A stretch of DNA of 44,155 nt from Campylobacteraceae bacterium (GCA_031263195.1 JAISGD010000020.1:1-44155), one strand, 5' to 3'; shown: positions 8,250 through 17,071, counted from the first letter of the stretch. Notes: generated from the sequence alone by a model not told the origin. Program-made: numbers and translations.

Positions 8250-9668
8250 ATGTTGTATTCCGAATTTAAAGAGAGGCAAAACAGATTTGCCGTAGCGCTG
8301 AAGATAGGGTTACCTTTTTTAGCCCTTATAGTTGTTTATATAAGTGTTTTCGCGCTATTTGATATAAAGTCCAATAATTTTGTTTTACTTCTTTTATTTA
8401 TTTTAGTCTATATCTATTATATTTTTTATATGATATATAAGGGTTTTAACGAATCCTTGATAGATTACACGCAAGCTTTTAATGCTCATACTATAACAAA
8501 AGAGATACAAAAAACTATTAAAAAAAGAAATAAAGAGGGATTTATCGCAATGATAAATATCCTGAATATCTCTTATATTGAGGAACAATATGGTGTCGCG
8601 GCACGGAACCAAATCCTAAAACATCTTGTTGAGAGATTAAATCTCTACCTCTCCTCATTCGGGCTTAAAAAGATACCGATAGGCCGCTATCAAAGCGGCA
8701 GTTTTTTGCTGATTTTTAATGATATCGGCAATAAAAAACATTTAGATCATCTGCTTATAGGTTTTTGCAAGGAGACAAAATCAAAAGGTATTTTTAAAAT
8801 CGAGATAAAGTTAAAATCCGCCTCCGTAAGCAAGAGTTATGATGAGAACGCAAAAAATATTATCTCCAAACTCATCAATATTTCTCAAGATGTAGAGAAT
8901 GATTTTCAAGATATTTTAAAGCCTAATGAATTTGACCGTCTTGTAAGAAACGCTGTGCAAACGCATAATTTCATTTTTACCTACCAAGGCGTTTTTGATT
9001 ATAATAATACGGAAAAAGGCGCGGATATTTTCACTGTTAATACAAAACTTTTGATAGACCGTTACGGCGCACTTCCAAGATCGCAGATAATTACTTCCGT
9101 TAAGAAAAACGGTTATGAGGTGAAGTTCGACCAATTTGTTTTGGAGATATTATTTAACGAGATAAAACTGTTACTTACAAGTTACCCAAAATTTCATTTT
9201 ATAGTAAAAATTTCGCCCGTTTCTTTTAGAAACAGAAGCTTTTTAATCTTTATCAAAGAGCTTTTAAAAAATGAAGAGATTAACGCGCATAGCGTATCTT
9301 TCGCATTTGAAGAGAAAAAGGTTTATGATGATTTTGAGAGATTTAAAGAGATTATCAATGAATATAGAGAACTTGGATTTGGGATAGTTTTAGACAGGTT
9401 TGGTTCAAATAATGCTGGATTTGAATATTTGAAACACGGCATAAAATTTGATATTGTGAGTTTTGATTTGGAGTTTGTGAAAAATATCAATTCTGAAAAT
9501 TATCGATCGATGTTTAAAACTCTTATCTCTTTTGCGCAAAAGCTTGGTCTTAAAACAGTTGTGAAATTTATAGACAAAGAGAGTATTTTACATATTTTAA
9601 GCGATGCTCGTCCCGATTTTGTGCAAGGATTTTTATTTGATAAGCCACGCGCTTTGAAAGATTTTTAA
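8250..9668 (+). CDS. Membrane protein with degenerate GGDEF and EAL domains
   Basis: The 472-residue protein begins with two predicted membrane helices (about residues 15-37 and 43-63), followed by a GGDEF-like domain (about 85-215) and an EAL-like domain (about 230-470). The GGDEF signature is replaced by GRYQSGSF. In the EAL half the usual first motif is replaced by TYQGVFD without EAL, the DDFGTG motif reads DRFGSNNAG, and the C-terminal QGF.F.KP pattern remains (VQGFLFDKPRA). Catalysis of c-di-GMP synthesis or breakdown is therefore unlikely; a binding or scaffold role is possible. The start abuts the gyrB stop codon, implying co-expression, and queF follows. Confidence 0.8.
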   Translation: MLYSEFKERQNRFAVALKIGLPFLALIVVYISVFALFDIKSNNFVLLLLFILVYIYYIFYMIYKGFNESLIDYTQAFNAHTITKEIQKTIKKRNKEGFIAMINILNISYIEEQYGVAARNQILKHLVERLNLYLSSFGLKKIPIGRYQSGSFLLIFNDIGNKKHLDHLLIGFCKETKSKGIFKIEIKLKSASVSKSYDENAKNIISKLINISQDVENDFQDILKPNEFDRLVRNAVQTHNFIFTYQGVFDYNNTEKGADIFTVNTKLLIDRYGALPRSQIITSVKKNGYEVKFDQFVLEILFNEIKLLLTSYPKFHFIVKISPVSFRNRSFLIFIKELLKNEEINAHSVSFAFEEKKVYDDFERFKEIINEYRELGFGIVLDRFGSNNAGFEYLKHGIKFDIVSFDLEFVKNINSENYRSMFKTLISFAQKLGLKTVVKFIDKESILHILSDARPDFVQGFLFDKPRALKDF

Positions 9669-9676
9669 GGAGAATG

Positions 9677-10066
9677 ATGAAATACGGAGAAAAGATAATC
9701 AAAGAATTTGAGATAGATAAAGATTTGGAGGTTTGGGAAAACAGACATAAAAAAAATTATATTGTAAAAATTACACTTCCGGAATTTATATGTCTTTGCC
9801 CAAGGAGCGGATATCCTGATTTTGCAACAATTTATCTGGAATATATCCCGAACGATTGGGTGGTTGAATTAAAAGCTTTGAAACTCTATATCAATAGTTT
9901 TATGTCAAAAAATATAAGTCATGAAACGAGTGCAAATGAGATTTATGACACTTTATGGCAGAAATTGAAACCAAAATGGCTGAAAATTACAGTTGATTTT
10001 AATCCTCGCGGTAATGTTCACACTGTAATCGAAATAGATTCGCAAAAAATAGAAAAACTTCCATGA
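9677..10066 (+). CDS. queF: NADPH-dependent 7-cyano-7-deazaguanine reductase QueF
   Basis: QueF reduces preQ0 to preQ1 in the queuosine tRNA modification pathway. The 129-residue form matches the short (YkvM-type) subfamily. The active-site segment CPRSGYPDFATIYLEYIP carries the catalytic Cys41 and Asp48, and the QueF motif ELKALKLYINSF follows. AAGGAG at 9667-9672 favours the second of two tandem ATGs (9677) over the one at 9674. The end overlaps the next gene by four bases (ATGA), so the two are translationally coupled. Confidence 0.93.
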   Translation: MKYGEKIIKEFEIDKDLEVWENRHKKNYIVKITLPEFICLCPRSGYPDFATIYLEYIPNDWVVELKALKLYINSFMSKNISHETSANEIYDTLWQKLKPKWLKITVDFNPRGNVHTVIEIDSQKIEKLP

Positions 10067-11265
10067 TAAGCGCGCAACTTATAGATAAGTTTTTTTCTGC
10101 AGCTTCTATAGAAAGATGGAATGATTATCCAAGAATGGTAGAATTGTCTGAGCTTGATAAACAAGCGCATAAATTCATAATCGCTTTCTTTTTGTCTAAA
10201 GAGGAAAGCGGTATCGATATGCCGTTTCTCATTGAAGCTGGTGTTTTTGAGTTTTTAAGAAGGATTGTTGTAACGGATATACGTCCTGATGTTTTTCACC
10301 AAGCGCTTAAAAAAAAGACAAAAGAGATAAATATATGGGTTTTGGAAAAATTAAAAAACTCTCTGGAAAAGATAGAAAACGGAGAATTTTATAAGCGATT
10401 TGAACAGTATTTAAGCGATGAAAGCTTGCATGCTAAAGAGCGTTTTATCCTCAAAGCCGCTTCATATCTTGCAACAAGATGGGAATTTTCCATTATTTAT
10501 CAAACAAGTAAATTTTTAAATGATATAGAGGGTGTGAAAAATTCCGTAGAAGAAGAGATGGAAGAGTATCTGTCTTTAAACGGCGTAAGACAGATAGCTT
10601 TCAATAAAAAATTATCGCGCATTGTAGATTTAAGTGGTAGACTTCGTTTTCAGAAACGATGGGCTCAGACACAGCGTATTCCAAAAACATCTGTTTTGGG
10701 GCATATGTTGATAGTAGCCATTTTAGGTTACTTTTATTCGCTTAAGATTAAAGCTTGTCCGAAGAGAGTTGAAAACAACTTTTTCGGCGCGCTTTTTCAT
10801 GATTTGCCCGAGGCTCTAACAAGAGATATTATAAGTCCCGTAAAATATTCCGTAAGCGGGCTTGATGAGATAATAAGCGAATTCGAAATTCAAAAAATAG
10901 AAAAAGAGATAATGCCGTATATCCCGTACCGTATACAAAACGAATTTTTATATCTGCTTGGCATTAAAGAGGGCAAAAAAGACGAGTTTCAAAATAGAAT
11001 CTTTCAAGAAGGCAAACTTGTAACAGTAAACAATCTATTCGATTATAATGAAAACAGTTTTAGCGCCATAGACGGTCAAATCTTAAAAAAATGCGATAGA
11101 TTGGCAGCGTTTATTGAAGCTGTAATATCGATATCTTACGGTATTAAATCAAGAGAATTGATAAACGGTAAAGAGAGTACAAAAGAGAAGTTAAAAGATA
11201 ACATAAATTCGAATGTTGATTTTTATAAATTAGCCGACGAGATAGAAGAGTTTTATTTTAATTAA
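10063..11265 (+). CDS. HD-domain phosphohydrolase (YfbR/HDDC3-like core)
   Basis: A 400-residue protein. The C-terminal half carries an HD fold: His214 in VLGHMLIV, His246-Asp247 in ALFHDLPEALTRDIISPVKY, and a later KKCDRLAAFIEA motif. The HD.PEALT.D...PVKY pattern is characteristic of the YfbR family of 5'-deoxynucleotidases and relatives. The N-terminal 190 residues are alpha-helical and unassigned. Many Campylobacterota encode a similar HD protein. It overlaps queF by ATGA, so it belongs to the same message. The substrate is not known; nucleotide hydrolysis is inferred from the family. Confidence 0.8.
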   Translation: MISAQLIDKFFSAASIERWNDYPRMVELSELDKQAHKFIIAFFLSKEESGIDMPFLIEAGVFEFLRRIVVTDIRPDVFHQALKKKTKEINIWVLEKLKNSLEKIENGEFYKRFEQYLSDESLHAKERFILKAASYLATRWEFSIIYQTSKFLNDIEGVKNSVEEEMEEYLSLNGVRQIAFNKKLSRIVDLSGRLRFQKRWAQTQRIPKTSVLGHMLIVAILGYFYSLKIKACPKRVENNFFGALFHDLPEALTRDIISPVKYSVSGLDEIISEFEIQKIEKEIMPYIPYRIQNEFLYLLGIKEGKKDEFQNRIFQEGKLVTVNNLFDYNENSFSAIDGQILKKCDRLAAFIEAVISISYGIKSRELINGKESTKEKLKDNINSNVDFYKLADEIEEFYFN

Positions 11266-11449
11266 TATCACTATAAAATATTCGCAATAACATTTTTTAT
11301 ATAATAAAAATTCATTTTCATGAATAAATTTTAAATCAAAAGAGTCGATAATAGCGGCTTCAATAACCAAGTTCAAGGCTTTATTTAAGTTTAAAGCGCT
11401 CCCTCTTCCTTACTTAGTCTATTCTTAATTAGTTAGAGGAGTAGCAGTA
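11266..11449. other. Intergenic gap after the HD gene
   Basis: AT-rich sequence with a short inverted repeat ATTCAT/ATGAAT (11310-11325, four-base loop) flanked by A and T runs. This could be a weak terminator of the upstream operon. AGAGGAG at 11435-11441 lies before the ATG of the pseudogene. No RNA gene or repeat was recognised. Confidence 0.3.
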
Positions 11450-12000
11450 ATGGCGAAACATTCTTACCTTCGGTAGAAAATAGTTTCCGGCATTTAATAT
11501 AGCTTTTGCAGAAAGCGAAAAATGCATAGCGTATGATTATATATCGAAAGCAGATTTTGATAAAAATGTTAAAGATATAGAAAATAACTGCTTTATTTGT
11601 GATGATTATATGTGCTATAAAAATTATCTTTATGAAGCATATGCTGCCGGCGGCTCATCGGCTGATTTAGATATAAGTGAGAGAGGCTCTATCAGGTCTT
11701 CAAAAAATGACGGGGATGAAATAGACAGCGGGCGGGCTATTTACACAAGTTTTTCCTGAAATTAGGGAGAAGAGAAGCTATTGTAGCAACCGATATATCA
11801 AACGGTTTGGAGACTAGCGGGTTTAAATATGACCCATACAATGAAATATATTATAAAAACAAAACCGGATATTTTACTTGCGCACTTATTACCCCGATGA
11901 AAAAGCGGCTTTATGGGTTATTATAAGAGAGGACATTGCGTATGGCGATATAGCTAAAATATTTAATTTATATCTTGTTTTAAAGCCGTGTCCTGATTAG
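11450..12000 (+). pseudogene. Decayed gene of unknown function
   Basis: An ATG at 11450 with an upstream purine-rich RBS opens only nine codons, ending in a stop. Coding-like sequence then resumes in other frames: a Cys-rich part (AFAESEKCIAYDYI ... CFICDDYMCYKNYLYEA) ending in a stop near 11759, then REAIVATDISNGLETSG and KYDPYNEIYYKNKTGYF in a second frame, then YPDEKAALWVIIRED and ILNLYLV-like residues in a third frame up to the stop at 11998-12000. Protein-like composition in successive frames shows at least three frame changes. The parts suggest a secreted or periplasmic protein, but no family is recognised. Confidence 0.55.
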
Positions 12001-12092
12001 GTGTAGTTTTTTGTAGTTAAAGAAAACATTTTTATAAATACAATTTACTTATAATATATATTACTGCTTGATTATTTTATTACTTTAAAAAA

Positions 12093-12197
12093 GACCTTTC
12101 CCCAGATATCTGCGGCACACACACCGTTTCAGTGCTCTGCTGTGTTCCCACCCTGAAGCGTTGCTCAAACGGGCATTGCACAGGTCTAAGGAAAGGC
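12093..12197 (-). ncRNA. ffs: Signal recognition particle RNA (4.5S-type, SRP RNA)
   Basis: Read on the minus strand, the sequence contains the universal SRP domain IV: TCAGG, three bases, GGAA tetraloop, three bases, then AGCAG (around 12136-12157). The ends pair as GCCTTTCC with GGAAAGGTC, and inner helices flank the loop. A run of T follows the 3' end on the minus strand, serving as a terminator. A possible -10 box TATCAT lies just upstream on the minus strand (about 12207-12212). It is about 105 nt long, typical of the small bacterial SRP RNA that binds Ffh. The outer boundaries are estimated from the terminal helix. Confidence 0.85.
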
Positions 12198-12352
12198 AAG
12201 CGTGATGATAACTATTTTTGACTTAAATTTCTATTTCATTGATTTTTTACACACTTCGTACCTTTTTTGACAGCTGATTTGAATACTACCCTACCCTTTG
12301 GCACTAACAACAGTAGTATAAGCTGGTTCAAATACATAGTGAAGATTTATGT

Positions 12353-12358
12353 TATACT
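12353..12358 (+). promoter_or_regulatory. Putative -10 box before the 153-residue conserved protein
   Basis: TATACT lies 20 bases upstream of the ATG at 12379, with AGAGGAAAAT as the RBS. No -35 box is obvious. The rest of 12198-12352 holds nothing that I can assign. Confidence 0.4.
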
Positions 12359-12378
12359 TATAAAAAACAGAGGAAAAT

Positions 12379-12840
12379 ATGGGCGCTAAAACTTGGCTTT
12401 TGACGGTTTTTAGAGAGTTGTTTTTATACCATTACAAATCGCTCGAATTTAGAGCTGAAATATTCGCTCTTATTATTGCGTCCGGTTGTAAAAATGCTAA
12501 AGAGTACAATCTTAACACACTCAAAGAGATTGCCGTTGATATATATGGGAATGACCGCCACAGGCGGGGAGTACTTTTAAATATTGTCAAAGAGTATGTG
12601 GCGATGATTTTACGCAATGCGCCGGCTTCTTACGATGAAGCGGTCAAAGATATAAATCGCAAGATAAAAAGTAACAAAAGCCTTGCTATAAAAATCAATA
12701 TGAATCACATCGATAGATTTTTAAGAGATGATATAGATGAAAGCAAACAGCTTTTGCAACGGCGTATAGCAGAGTTTTTGGAGGATCAAAGTAAAGAAGC
12801 GTCTTGCCCTATAAACATGGTAAAAAATGAGAATTTATAA
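12379..12840 (+). CDS. Conserved small helical protein of unknown function
   Basis: A 153-residue, probably soluble all-helical protein starting MGAKTWLLTVFRELFLYHYKSLEFRAE. It has a good RBS (AGAGGAAAA), a promoter-like TATACT upstream and coding-like composition throughout, so it is a real gene. It ends 12 bases before the convergent mnmG. I recognise no family motif; there are no membrane segments or signal peptide, and it is rich in basic and acidic residues. The nearby SRP RNA and mnmG may be coincidental neighbours. Confidence 0.75.
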   Translation: MGAKTWLLTVFRELFLYHYKSLEFRAEIFALIIASGCKNAKEYNLNTLKEIAVDIYGNDRHRRGVLLNIVKEYVAMILRNAPASYDEAVKDINRKIKSNKSLAIKINMNHIDRFLRDDIDESKQLLQRRIAEFLEDQSKEASCPINMVKNENL

Positions 12841-12851
12841 TTACAAATAAA

Positions 12852-14717
12852 TTATCGTTTTTTTCTCATAACTATATAAACATGTAAAGCGTCAATAGCT
12901 GCCGGCGTTATACCGCTGATTTCACTTGCGGCAAACAGCGTGGGGGGGTTGAAGCGTTTCAGTTTTTCAGCAGCTTCGTTTCCAAGCCCGCTTACTTTTG
13001 TGAAATCAATATCTGTCGGGATTTTTACTTCTAACATTTTGCGCATTGAAGCTATCTGCTCTTTTTGTTTTTGTATGTAGTTTTTATATTTAGCCAGAAT
13101 CAATATCTGCTCTTTTGCCTCATTATCAAAACTTGACAAAGAAGGCAACAGTCTCTCCAATTTTTCAGCGGTAAAACTTTTTCTTGCCGCTATCTTTTGA
13201 TAAGTCGTTTTATCATTTATGCCCTCCTCTTCCAAAGAGGCTAAAAATGTTACATTTTCTTTCGAAGGAGTTAAGAAATTTTTTTCCAAAAGTTCCAATC
13301 CTTCGCGCACATGATCTATTTTGCGGCGCATTTTGGCACATATGTATTCGTCTATCAAGCCAAATTTATACCCATATTCCATAAGTCTTATATCAGCGTT
13401 ATCTTCACGCAATAAAAGCCTGTATTCGGCACGCGAGGTGAACATTCTGTAAGGCTCTTTCGTGCCTTTTGTTACGAGGTCGTCTATCATAACGCCTATA
13501 TACGCTTCATCGCGGCGCAAAATAAACGGCTCTTTCTCTTCGTATGACAAAACGGCGTTTATTCCGGCTATTAAACCTTGCGCCGCCGCTTCCTCATATC
13601 CTGTTGTGCCGTTTATTTGTCCGGCACAATAAAGTCCTTTTATTTTTTTTGTCTCAAGCGTGTGCTTAAGTTCTATAGGCTCTACATAGTCATACTCTAT
13701 CGCATATCCGTAACGTACGATTTTAGCCTCTTCAAGTCCCGGTATTGTTTGTAAAAAACTTAACTGTACATCCGGCGGCAGCGAAGTTGAAAGTCCGTTC
13801 AGGTAATACTCGCTTGCCTCTTTTGTCTGCGGTTCCACAAAAATATGATGACGCTCTTTATCTGCAAAACGGTTTATCTTATCCTCAATACTTGGGCAAT
13901 ATCTTGGACCAATACCCTCTATTTGTCCCGTAAAAAGTGGTGCTCTGTGGAAATTATTGCGTATTGTTTCATGTGTTATATTATTTGTATATGTTATAAA
14001 ACACGGAAGCTGAAAAGGGTTAAAATTTGTTTTATCTGTTCTGAAGCTCATGGGCGAAGGATTTTCGTCTCCACCTTGAATTTGCATTTTATTAAAGTCT
14101 ATACTTTTAGCGTCTATTCTCGGGCAAGTTCCTGTTTTCAGTCTTCCCAAAGTAAGCCCCAAATTTTTTAAAGAATCCGATAGCGCATTTGAAGCGAATT
14201 CCCCTGTTCTGCCTGCGCTTTGACGAAATTCCCCTATATGTATGAGTCCTTTTAAAAAAGTGCCGGTTGTTATAATAACTTTTTTGGCGTAATATTTATT
14301 TTGAATATGCGTCAAAACGCCGCTTATTTCGCCGTTTTGTGTGAGTATTTCTTCCGCAATCTCTTGAGTTACATCTAAGTTTTTGGTGTTTAATATAATA
14401 TTTCGCATAAAAATACGGTATCTGTCCATATCTATTTGTGCTCTTGTGCCTCTTACTGCCGGACCTTTGGACTCATTTAAAATACGAAACTGTATTCCGG
14501 CGGCATCTGTTGCAAGTGCCATTTGTCCGCCTAAAGCGTCAATCTCTTTGGTCAGGTGCCCTTTGCCAAGTCCGCCTATCGCAGGGTTGCAGCTGGCAGC
14601 TCCTATCTGCTCGACCAGTATAGTAAGAAGCAGCGTTTTTTTACCCATTCTGGCGCATGCCAAAGAGGCTTCAATACCAGCATGTCCGCCGCCTACAACG
14701 ATAATATCATATTTCAT
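12852..14717 (-). CDS. mnmG: tRNA uridine-5-carboxymethylaminomethyl modification enzyme MnmG (GidA)
   Basis: With MnmE, MnmG installs the cmnm5 group on U34 of tRNAs, using FAD and NADH. The 621-residue product has the N-terminal FAD-binding motif [17 protein letters not shown], the family signature [14 protein letters not shown], the block [11 protein letters not shown] and the [14 protein letters not shown] segment. The C-terminal helical domain is complete. Length is normal. A minus-strand TACAAT (14753-14758) upstream is a candidate -10 box. It converges with the preceding small gene. Confidence 0.96.
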   Translation of the reverse strand: MKYDIIVVGGGHAGIEASLACARMGKKTLLLTILVEQIGAASCNPAIGGLGKGHLTKEIDALGGQMALATDAAGIQFRILNESKGPAVRGTRAQIDMDRYRIFMRNIILNTKNLDVTQEIAEEILTQNGEISGVLTHIQNKYYAKKVIITTGTFLKGLIHIGEFRQSAGRTGEFASNALSDSLKNLGLTLGRLKTGTCPRIDAKSIDFNKMQIQGGDENPSPMSFRTDKTNFNPFQLPCFITYTNNITHETIRNNFHRAPLFTGQIEGIGPRYCPSIEDKINRFADKERHHIFVEPQTKEASEYYLNGLSTSLPPDVQLSFLQTIPGLEEAKIVRYGYAIEYDYVEPIELKHTLETKKIKGLYCAGQINGTTGYEEAAAQGLIAGINAVLSYEEKEPFILRRDEAYIGVMIDDLVTKGTKEPYRMFTSRAEYRLLLREDNADIRLMEYGYKFGLIDEYICAKMRRKIDHVREGLELLEKNFLTPSKENVTFLASLEEEGINDKTTYQKIAARKSFTAEKLERLLPSLSSFDNEAKEQILILAKYKNYIQKQKEQIASMRKMLEVKIPTDIDFTKVSGLGNEAAEKLKRFNPPTLFAASEISGITPAAIDALHVYIVMRKKR

Positions 14718-14752
14718 TTATTCCTCAAAAGCTAAAAAATTTTAGAGGAAGT

Positions 14753-14758
14753 ATTGTA
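14753..14758 (-). promoter_or_regulatory. Putative -10 box for mnmG
   Basis: On the minus strand the sequence reads TACAAT about 36 bases before the mnmG start. It fits the single-element promoters common in this phylum. No -35 box is visible. Confidence 0.35.
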
Positions 14759-14893
14759 GCATAAAAGCAAACAACATCAGTTCCGATAGAACAACGCATA
14801 TAGGAGAAAGTTTATTTGAGTAATATACAGCCACTAATTATTAAAATAAAATGCTGTTTTGATACGAAAATATTAAAAGAATATAAATAGATA

Positions 14894-14902
14894 TGCTATA
14901 AT
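14894..14902 (+). promoter_or_regulatory. Extended -10 promoter for the ribE operon
   Basis: TGCTATAAT is a perfect -10 box with an extended TG element, 77 bases before the riboflavin synthase ATG. The leader contains a GGAGGG at 14932-14937 that is not in the right place for the ATG at 14980. Confidence 0.55.
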
Positions 14903-14979
14903 AAAAACGTTTTAATTTCGCGGAGGGTATCGGGGGTGTTGTGGCGGTTTTTGACGCGACAAATTTTGAAAGGCAGAAA

Positions 14980-15594
14980 ATGTTTACAGGACTTATCAGA
15001 GAGTGCGCCAGAACGCTCTCATATAAAGACAATATTTTATGGCTTAGCGCGCAATACCGACCAAATATCGGAGATAGCATCGCCGTAAACGGTGCGTGCT
15101 TAACAGTAGTGGAGGCTAAAGCAGGTGGTTTTAAGGCGGAGCTTTCGCATGAGAGCCGAAAAACTTTGGCAACGGAGAATTTTAAAGGTTTGGTTCATAT
15201 AGAGCCGGCAATAGTGATCGGAAGCCGTATAGAGGGGCATTTATTGCAAGGGCATATAGACGCTGTCGGTGAGATAACCAATATACAAAAAGATGAGAAT
15301 TCCACAAGTTTTTTCATTAAAACGCAAAATGACGTTATAAAATTTATCTCTCCCAAAGGAAGTATCGCGATTGACGGCATAAGTCTTACGGTAAATGAAG
15401 TCGGCGAGGACGATACTTTTAAGCTGACTATTATTTCACATACTATGCGCCAAACACTTTTTAGCGCGTATAGAGTCGGGCGCAGAGTAAATATAGAGAC
15501 TGATATGATAGCGCGTTATCTTTTTAACTTCACGCAAAACAGAGGGAATGGTTTAAAATGGAGCGATATAGATAGAATGGTAGCATTGTATTAA
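14980..15594 (+). CDS. ribE: Riboflavin synthase (alpha subunit)
   Basis: It dismutates two 6,7-dimethyl-8-ribityllumazine molecules to riboflavin. The start is the ATG giving MFTGLIRE, the conserved N-terminus of the family; a longer GTG frame from 14941 adds 13 non-conserved residues and is rejected. The two tandem lumazine-binding halves are visible: the first with GDSIAVNGACLTVVE, the second with EGHLLQGHIDAVGEI and GSIAIDGISLTVNEV. The product is 204 residues, close to the family norm. Its stop is immediately followed by the ATG of pgeF. The gene symbol for this enzyme varies (ribE or ribC). Confidence 0.93.
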   Translation: MFTGLIRECARTLSYKDNILWLSAQYRPNIGDSIAVNGACLTVVEAKAGGFKAELSHESRKTLATENFKGLVHIEPAIVIGSRIEGHLLQGHIDAVGEITNIQKDENSTSFFIKTQNDVIKFISPKGSIAIDGISLTVNEVGEDDTFKLTIISHTMRQTLFSAYRVGRRVNIETDMIARYLFNFTQNRGNGLKWSDIDRMVALY

Positions 15595-16302
15595 ATGAGA
15601 AAGATTGTCGCTCAAGAGTGGATAAAAATCATCAAAAGCGATAGAGCGGGCGGCGTGAGCGAGGGGGCGTTTCACAGTCTAAATTTGGCTTTGCATACCG
15701 GCGATGAACCTTTGCGCGTTAATAAAAATAGAGAGATTTTTGCCTCATATTTTGGTGTAAGTGCGAAAGAGTTATGTTTTATGGAGCAGATACACAGCTC
15801 TTCGGTAGTGGTGGCAAGAAAAGGAGAGACCCCCAAAGCTGATGCTTTGATAACTCAAGAAAAAAATTTGATTTTATGCGTTATGGTCGCCGATTGCGTG
15901 CCTGTTATATTATATGACAACGATAAAAAAGCCGTTGCCGCTATACATGCAGGGCGCAAAGGAATATTTACGGACATTATCACAAATGCTTGCGAAGCAA
16001 TGAGAACGGAATTTGGCACAAAAGCGTTAAACGCTTATATCGGAGCTTCTATCCGCTCTTGCTGTTATGAAATACAAGGCGAGGTTTTAAGTGAAGCTAT
16101 GAAGAGATTCGCATACGCACTAAAGAGCATAGACGGACGATATTTTCTTTCGCTGCAGACAATTATCAAGAAACAGCTGTATGAAAACGGTATTGTTAAT
16201 ATCGCTGACGGCGGTATTTGTTCCTGCTGTGATAAAAACTACTTTTCATACAGGCGTGACGGTGTGTGCGGGAGATTTGCCGTTGGCGTGAAAATGATAT
16301 GA
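15595..16302 (+). CDS. pgeF: Laccase-domain protein PgeF/YfiH (purine nucleoside phosphorylase family)
   Basis: A 235-residue member of the multicopper-polyphenol-oxidase (DUF152) family. Some homologues have adenosine deaminase and purine phosphorylase activity, and E. coli PgeF edits peptidoglycan composition. Metal-binding motifs are present: His in FMEQIHSS, Cys in MVADCVPV and His in AIHAGRKG, plus a CSCCD segment near the C-terminus. It starts directly after the ribE stop codon, and its last four bases (ATGA) overlap the cupin gene, so all three genes form one operon. Confidence 0.88.
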   Translation: MRKIVAQEWIKIIKSDRAGGVSEGAFHSLNLALHTGDEPLRVNKNREIFASYFGVSAKELCFMEQIHSSSVVVARKGETPKADALITQEKNLILCVMVADCVPVILYDNDKKAVAAIHAGRKGIFTDIITNACEAMRTEFGTKALNAYIGASIRSCCYEIQGEVLSEAMKRFAYALKSIDGRYFLSLQTIIKKQLYENGIVNIADGGICSCCDKNYFSYRRDGVCGRFAVGVKMI

Positions 16303-16619
16303 GTATATTTGAAAAAGCATCTCCAAAAAGCGGTGAGATTTTCGAGATTTTGCATAAGCAAAAAAATATAGAGATAACTCATATAATAAGTTCATCAAAG
16401 CTACAGGATATTGAATATAACCAAGACAAAGACGAATTTGTTATTGTGCTTGAGGGCGAGACAGTTTTGGAAGTAGAAGGAGAAGAAGTTTGCCTTAAAA
16501 GGGGCGAATATCTTTTTATTAAAGCTTTTACAAAACATCGCATTTTAAAATGTAAAAACGGTACGCATTGGTTTGCCGTCTACATGAAAAATCAAAACGG
16601 TTTGGGTGTTTCATTATGA
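16299..16619 (+). CDS. Small cupin-fold protein
   Basis: A 106-residue single-domain cupin. The pattern DEFVIVLEGETVLEVEGEEVCLKRGEYLFIKAFTKHRI matches the two cupin motifs: motif 1 with the Gly-Glu core and motif 2 ending in His, around residues 46-82. The start is the ATG overlapping the pgeF stop (ATGA); a longer frame from 16266 lies inside pgeF and is not needed. The substrate is unknown. Translational coupling to pgeF and ribE suggests co-expression. Confidence 0.8.
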   Translation: MSIFEKASPKSGEIFEILHKQKNIEITHIISSSKLQDIEYNQDKDEFVIVLEGETVLEVEGEEVCLKRGEYLFIKAFTKHRILKCKNGTHWFAVYMKNQNGLGVSL

Positions 16620-16777
16620 AGTTTTTTATATTTCAAAAATTGATCTTTGATGTGTACAACTACGCTTTGAGGCGCGTAGGACAAGAGGCGAATAATCTCT
16701 CTGACTTCTTTTGAATGGCGGTGATTGTAGCTTACGGAATACTCCAAATCAAACGCAAAAAGCTCTAACATCTGCAA
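16592..16777 (-). CDS. Small hypothetical ORF, minus strand
   Basis: 61 codons starting at a TTG, reading MQMLELFAFDLEYSVSY and RHSKEVREIIRLLSYAPQSVVVHIKDQFLKYKK. The composition is protein-like, but there is no good RBS and the end overlaps the 3' end of the cupin gene on the other strand. It lies 21 bases past the stop of a second short minus-strand ORF (16799-16915), in the same frame. It could be a tiny gene or the end of a decayed one. Confidence 0.3.
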   Translation of the reverse strand: MQMLELFAFDLEYSVSYNHRHSKEVREIIRLLSYAPQSVVVHIKDQFLKYKKLHNETPKPF

Positions 16778-16798
16778 TATTATGGTATAAGTTCAATT

Positions 16799-16915
16799 TT
16801 ATCTCTCTTTTGCCATAAGATAGTCAAGTATGGTGTATTCCGAAGATGTTTCACTTGTTAATTTGATTTTCGGCTCAAGGGCTACAAGTTTATCTGCAAA
16901 CTCTTTTTTTGACAT
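16799..16915 (-). CDS. 38-residue hypothetical ORF, minus strand
   Basis: Starts with ATG (MSKKEFADKLVALEPKIKL) and ends in MAKER followed by a stop. It is too short to classify. With the ORF at 16592-16777 in the same frame beyond two stops (TAA, TGA), it may be the front of a broken gene. It could equally be a small protein such as an antitoxin; no motif supports that. Confidence 0.3.
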   Translation of the reverse strand: MSKKEFADKLVALEPKIKLTSETSSEYTILDYLMAKER

Positions 16916-17071
16916 ATTTTTTCAATCAAAATGTAATTTATTTTTTCCCAAACTTCCATAAAAACCCTTTTGGTCATTTTGAATATGTCTTGTTCATATT
17001 GTAAAGATTTATTAAGGCTGTTTTTAATATTAAGACGGTCATTATGACACAAGGTGTGTTATTATTAAAAT
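16916..17071. other. AT-rich gap without a recognised gene
   Basis: Between the tiny minus-strand ORFs and the small lipoprotein ORF there is AT-rich sequence with no RNA gene or repeat that I recognise. Confidence 0.3.

Noticed and set aside
11266-12000. Insertion sequence as the cause of the decayed region
   Set aside because: No transposase motif and no terminal inverted repeats were seen.
12201-12352. Small minus-strand ORF of 33 codons near the SRP RNA
   Set aside because: No convincing RBS, composition or conservation signal.
13184-14745. Several plus-strand ORFs inside mnmG
   Set aside because: Shadows of the conserved minus-strand gene without motifs or RBS.
14941-14979. GTG start for riboflavin synthase
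   Set aside because: MFTGLIRE is the conserved N-terminus; the added 13 residues are not.
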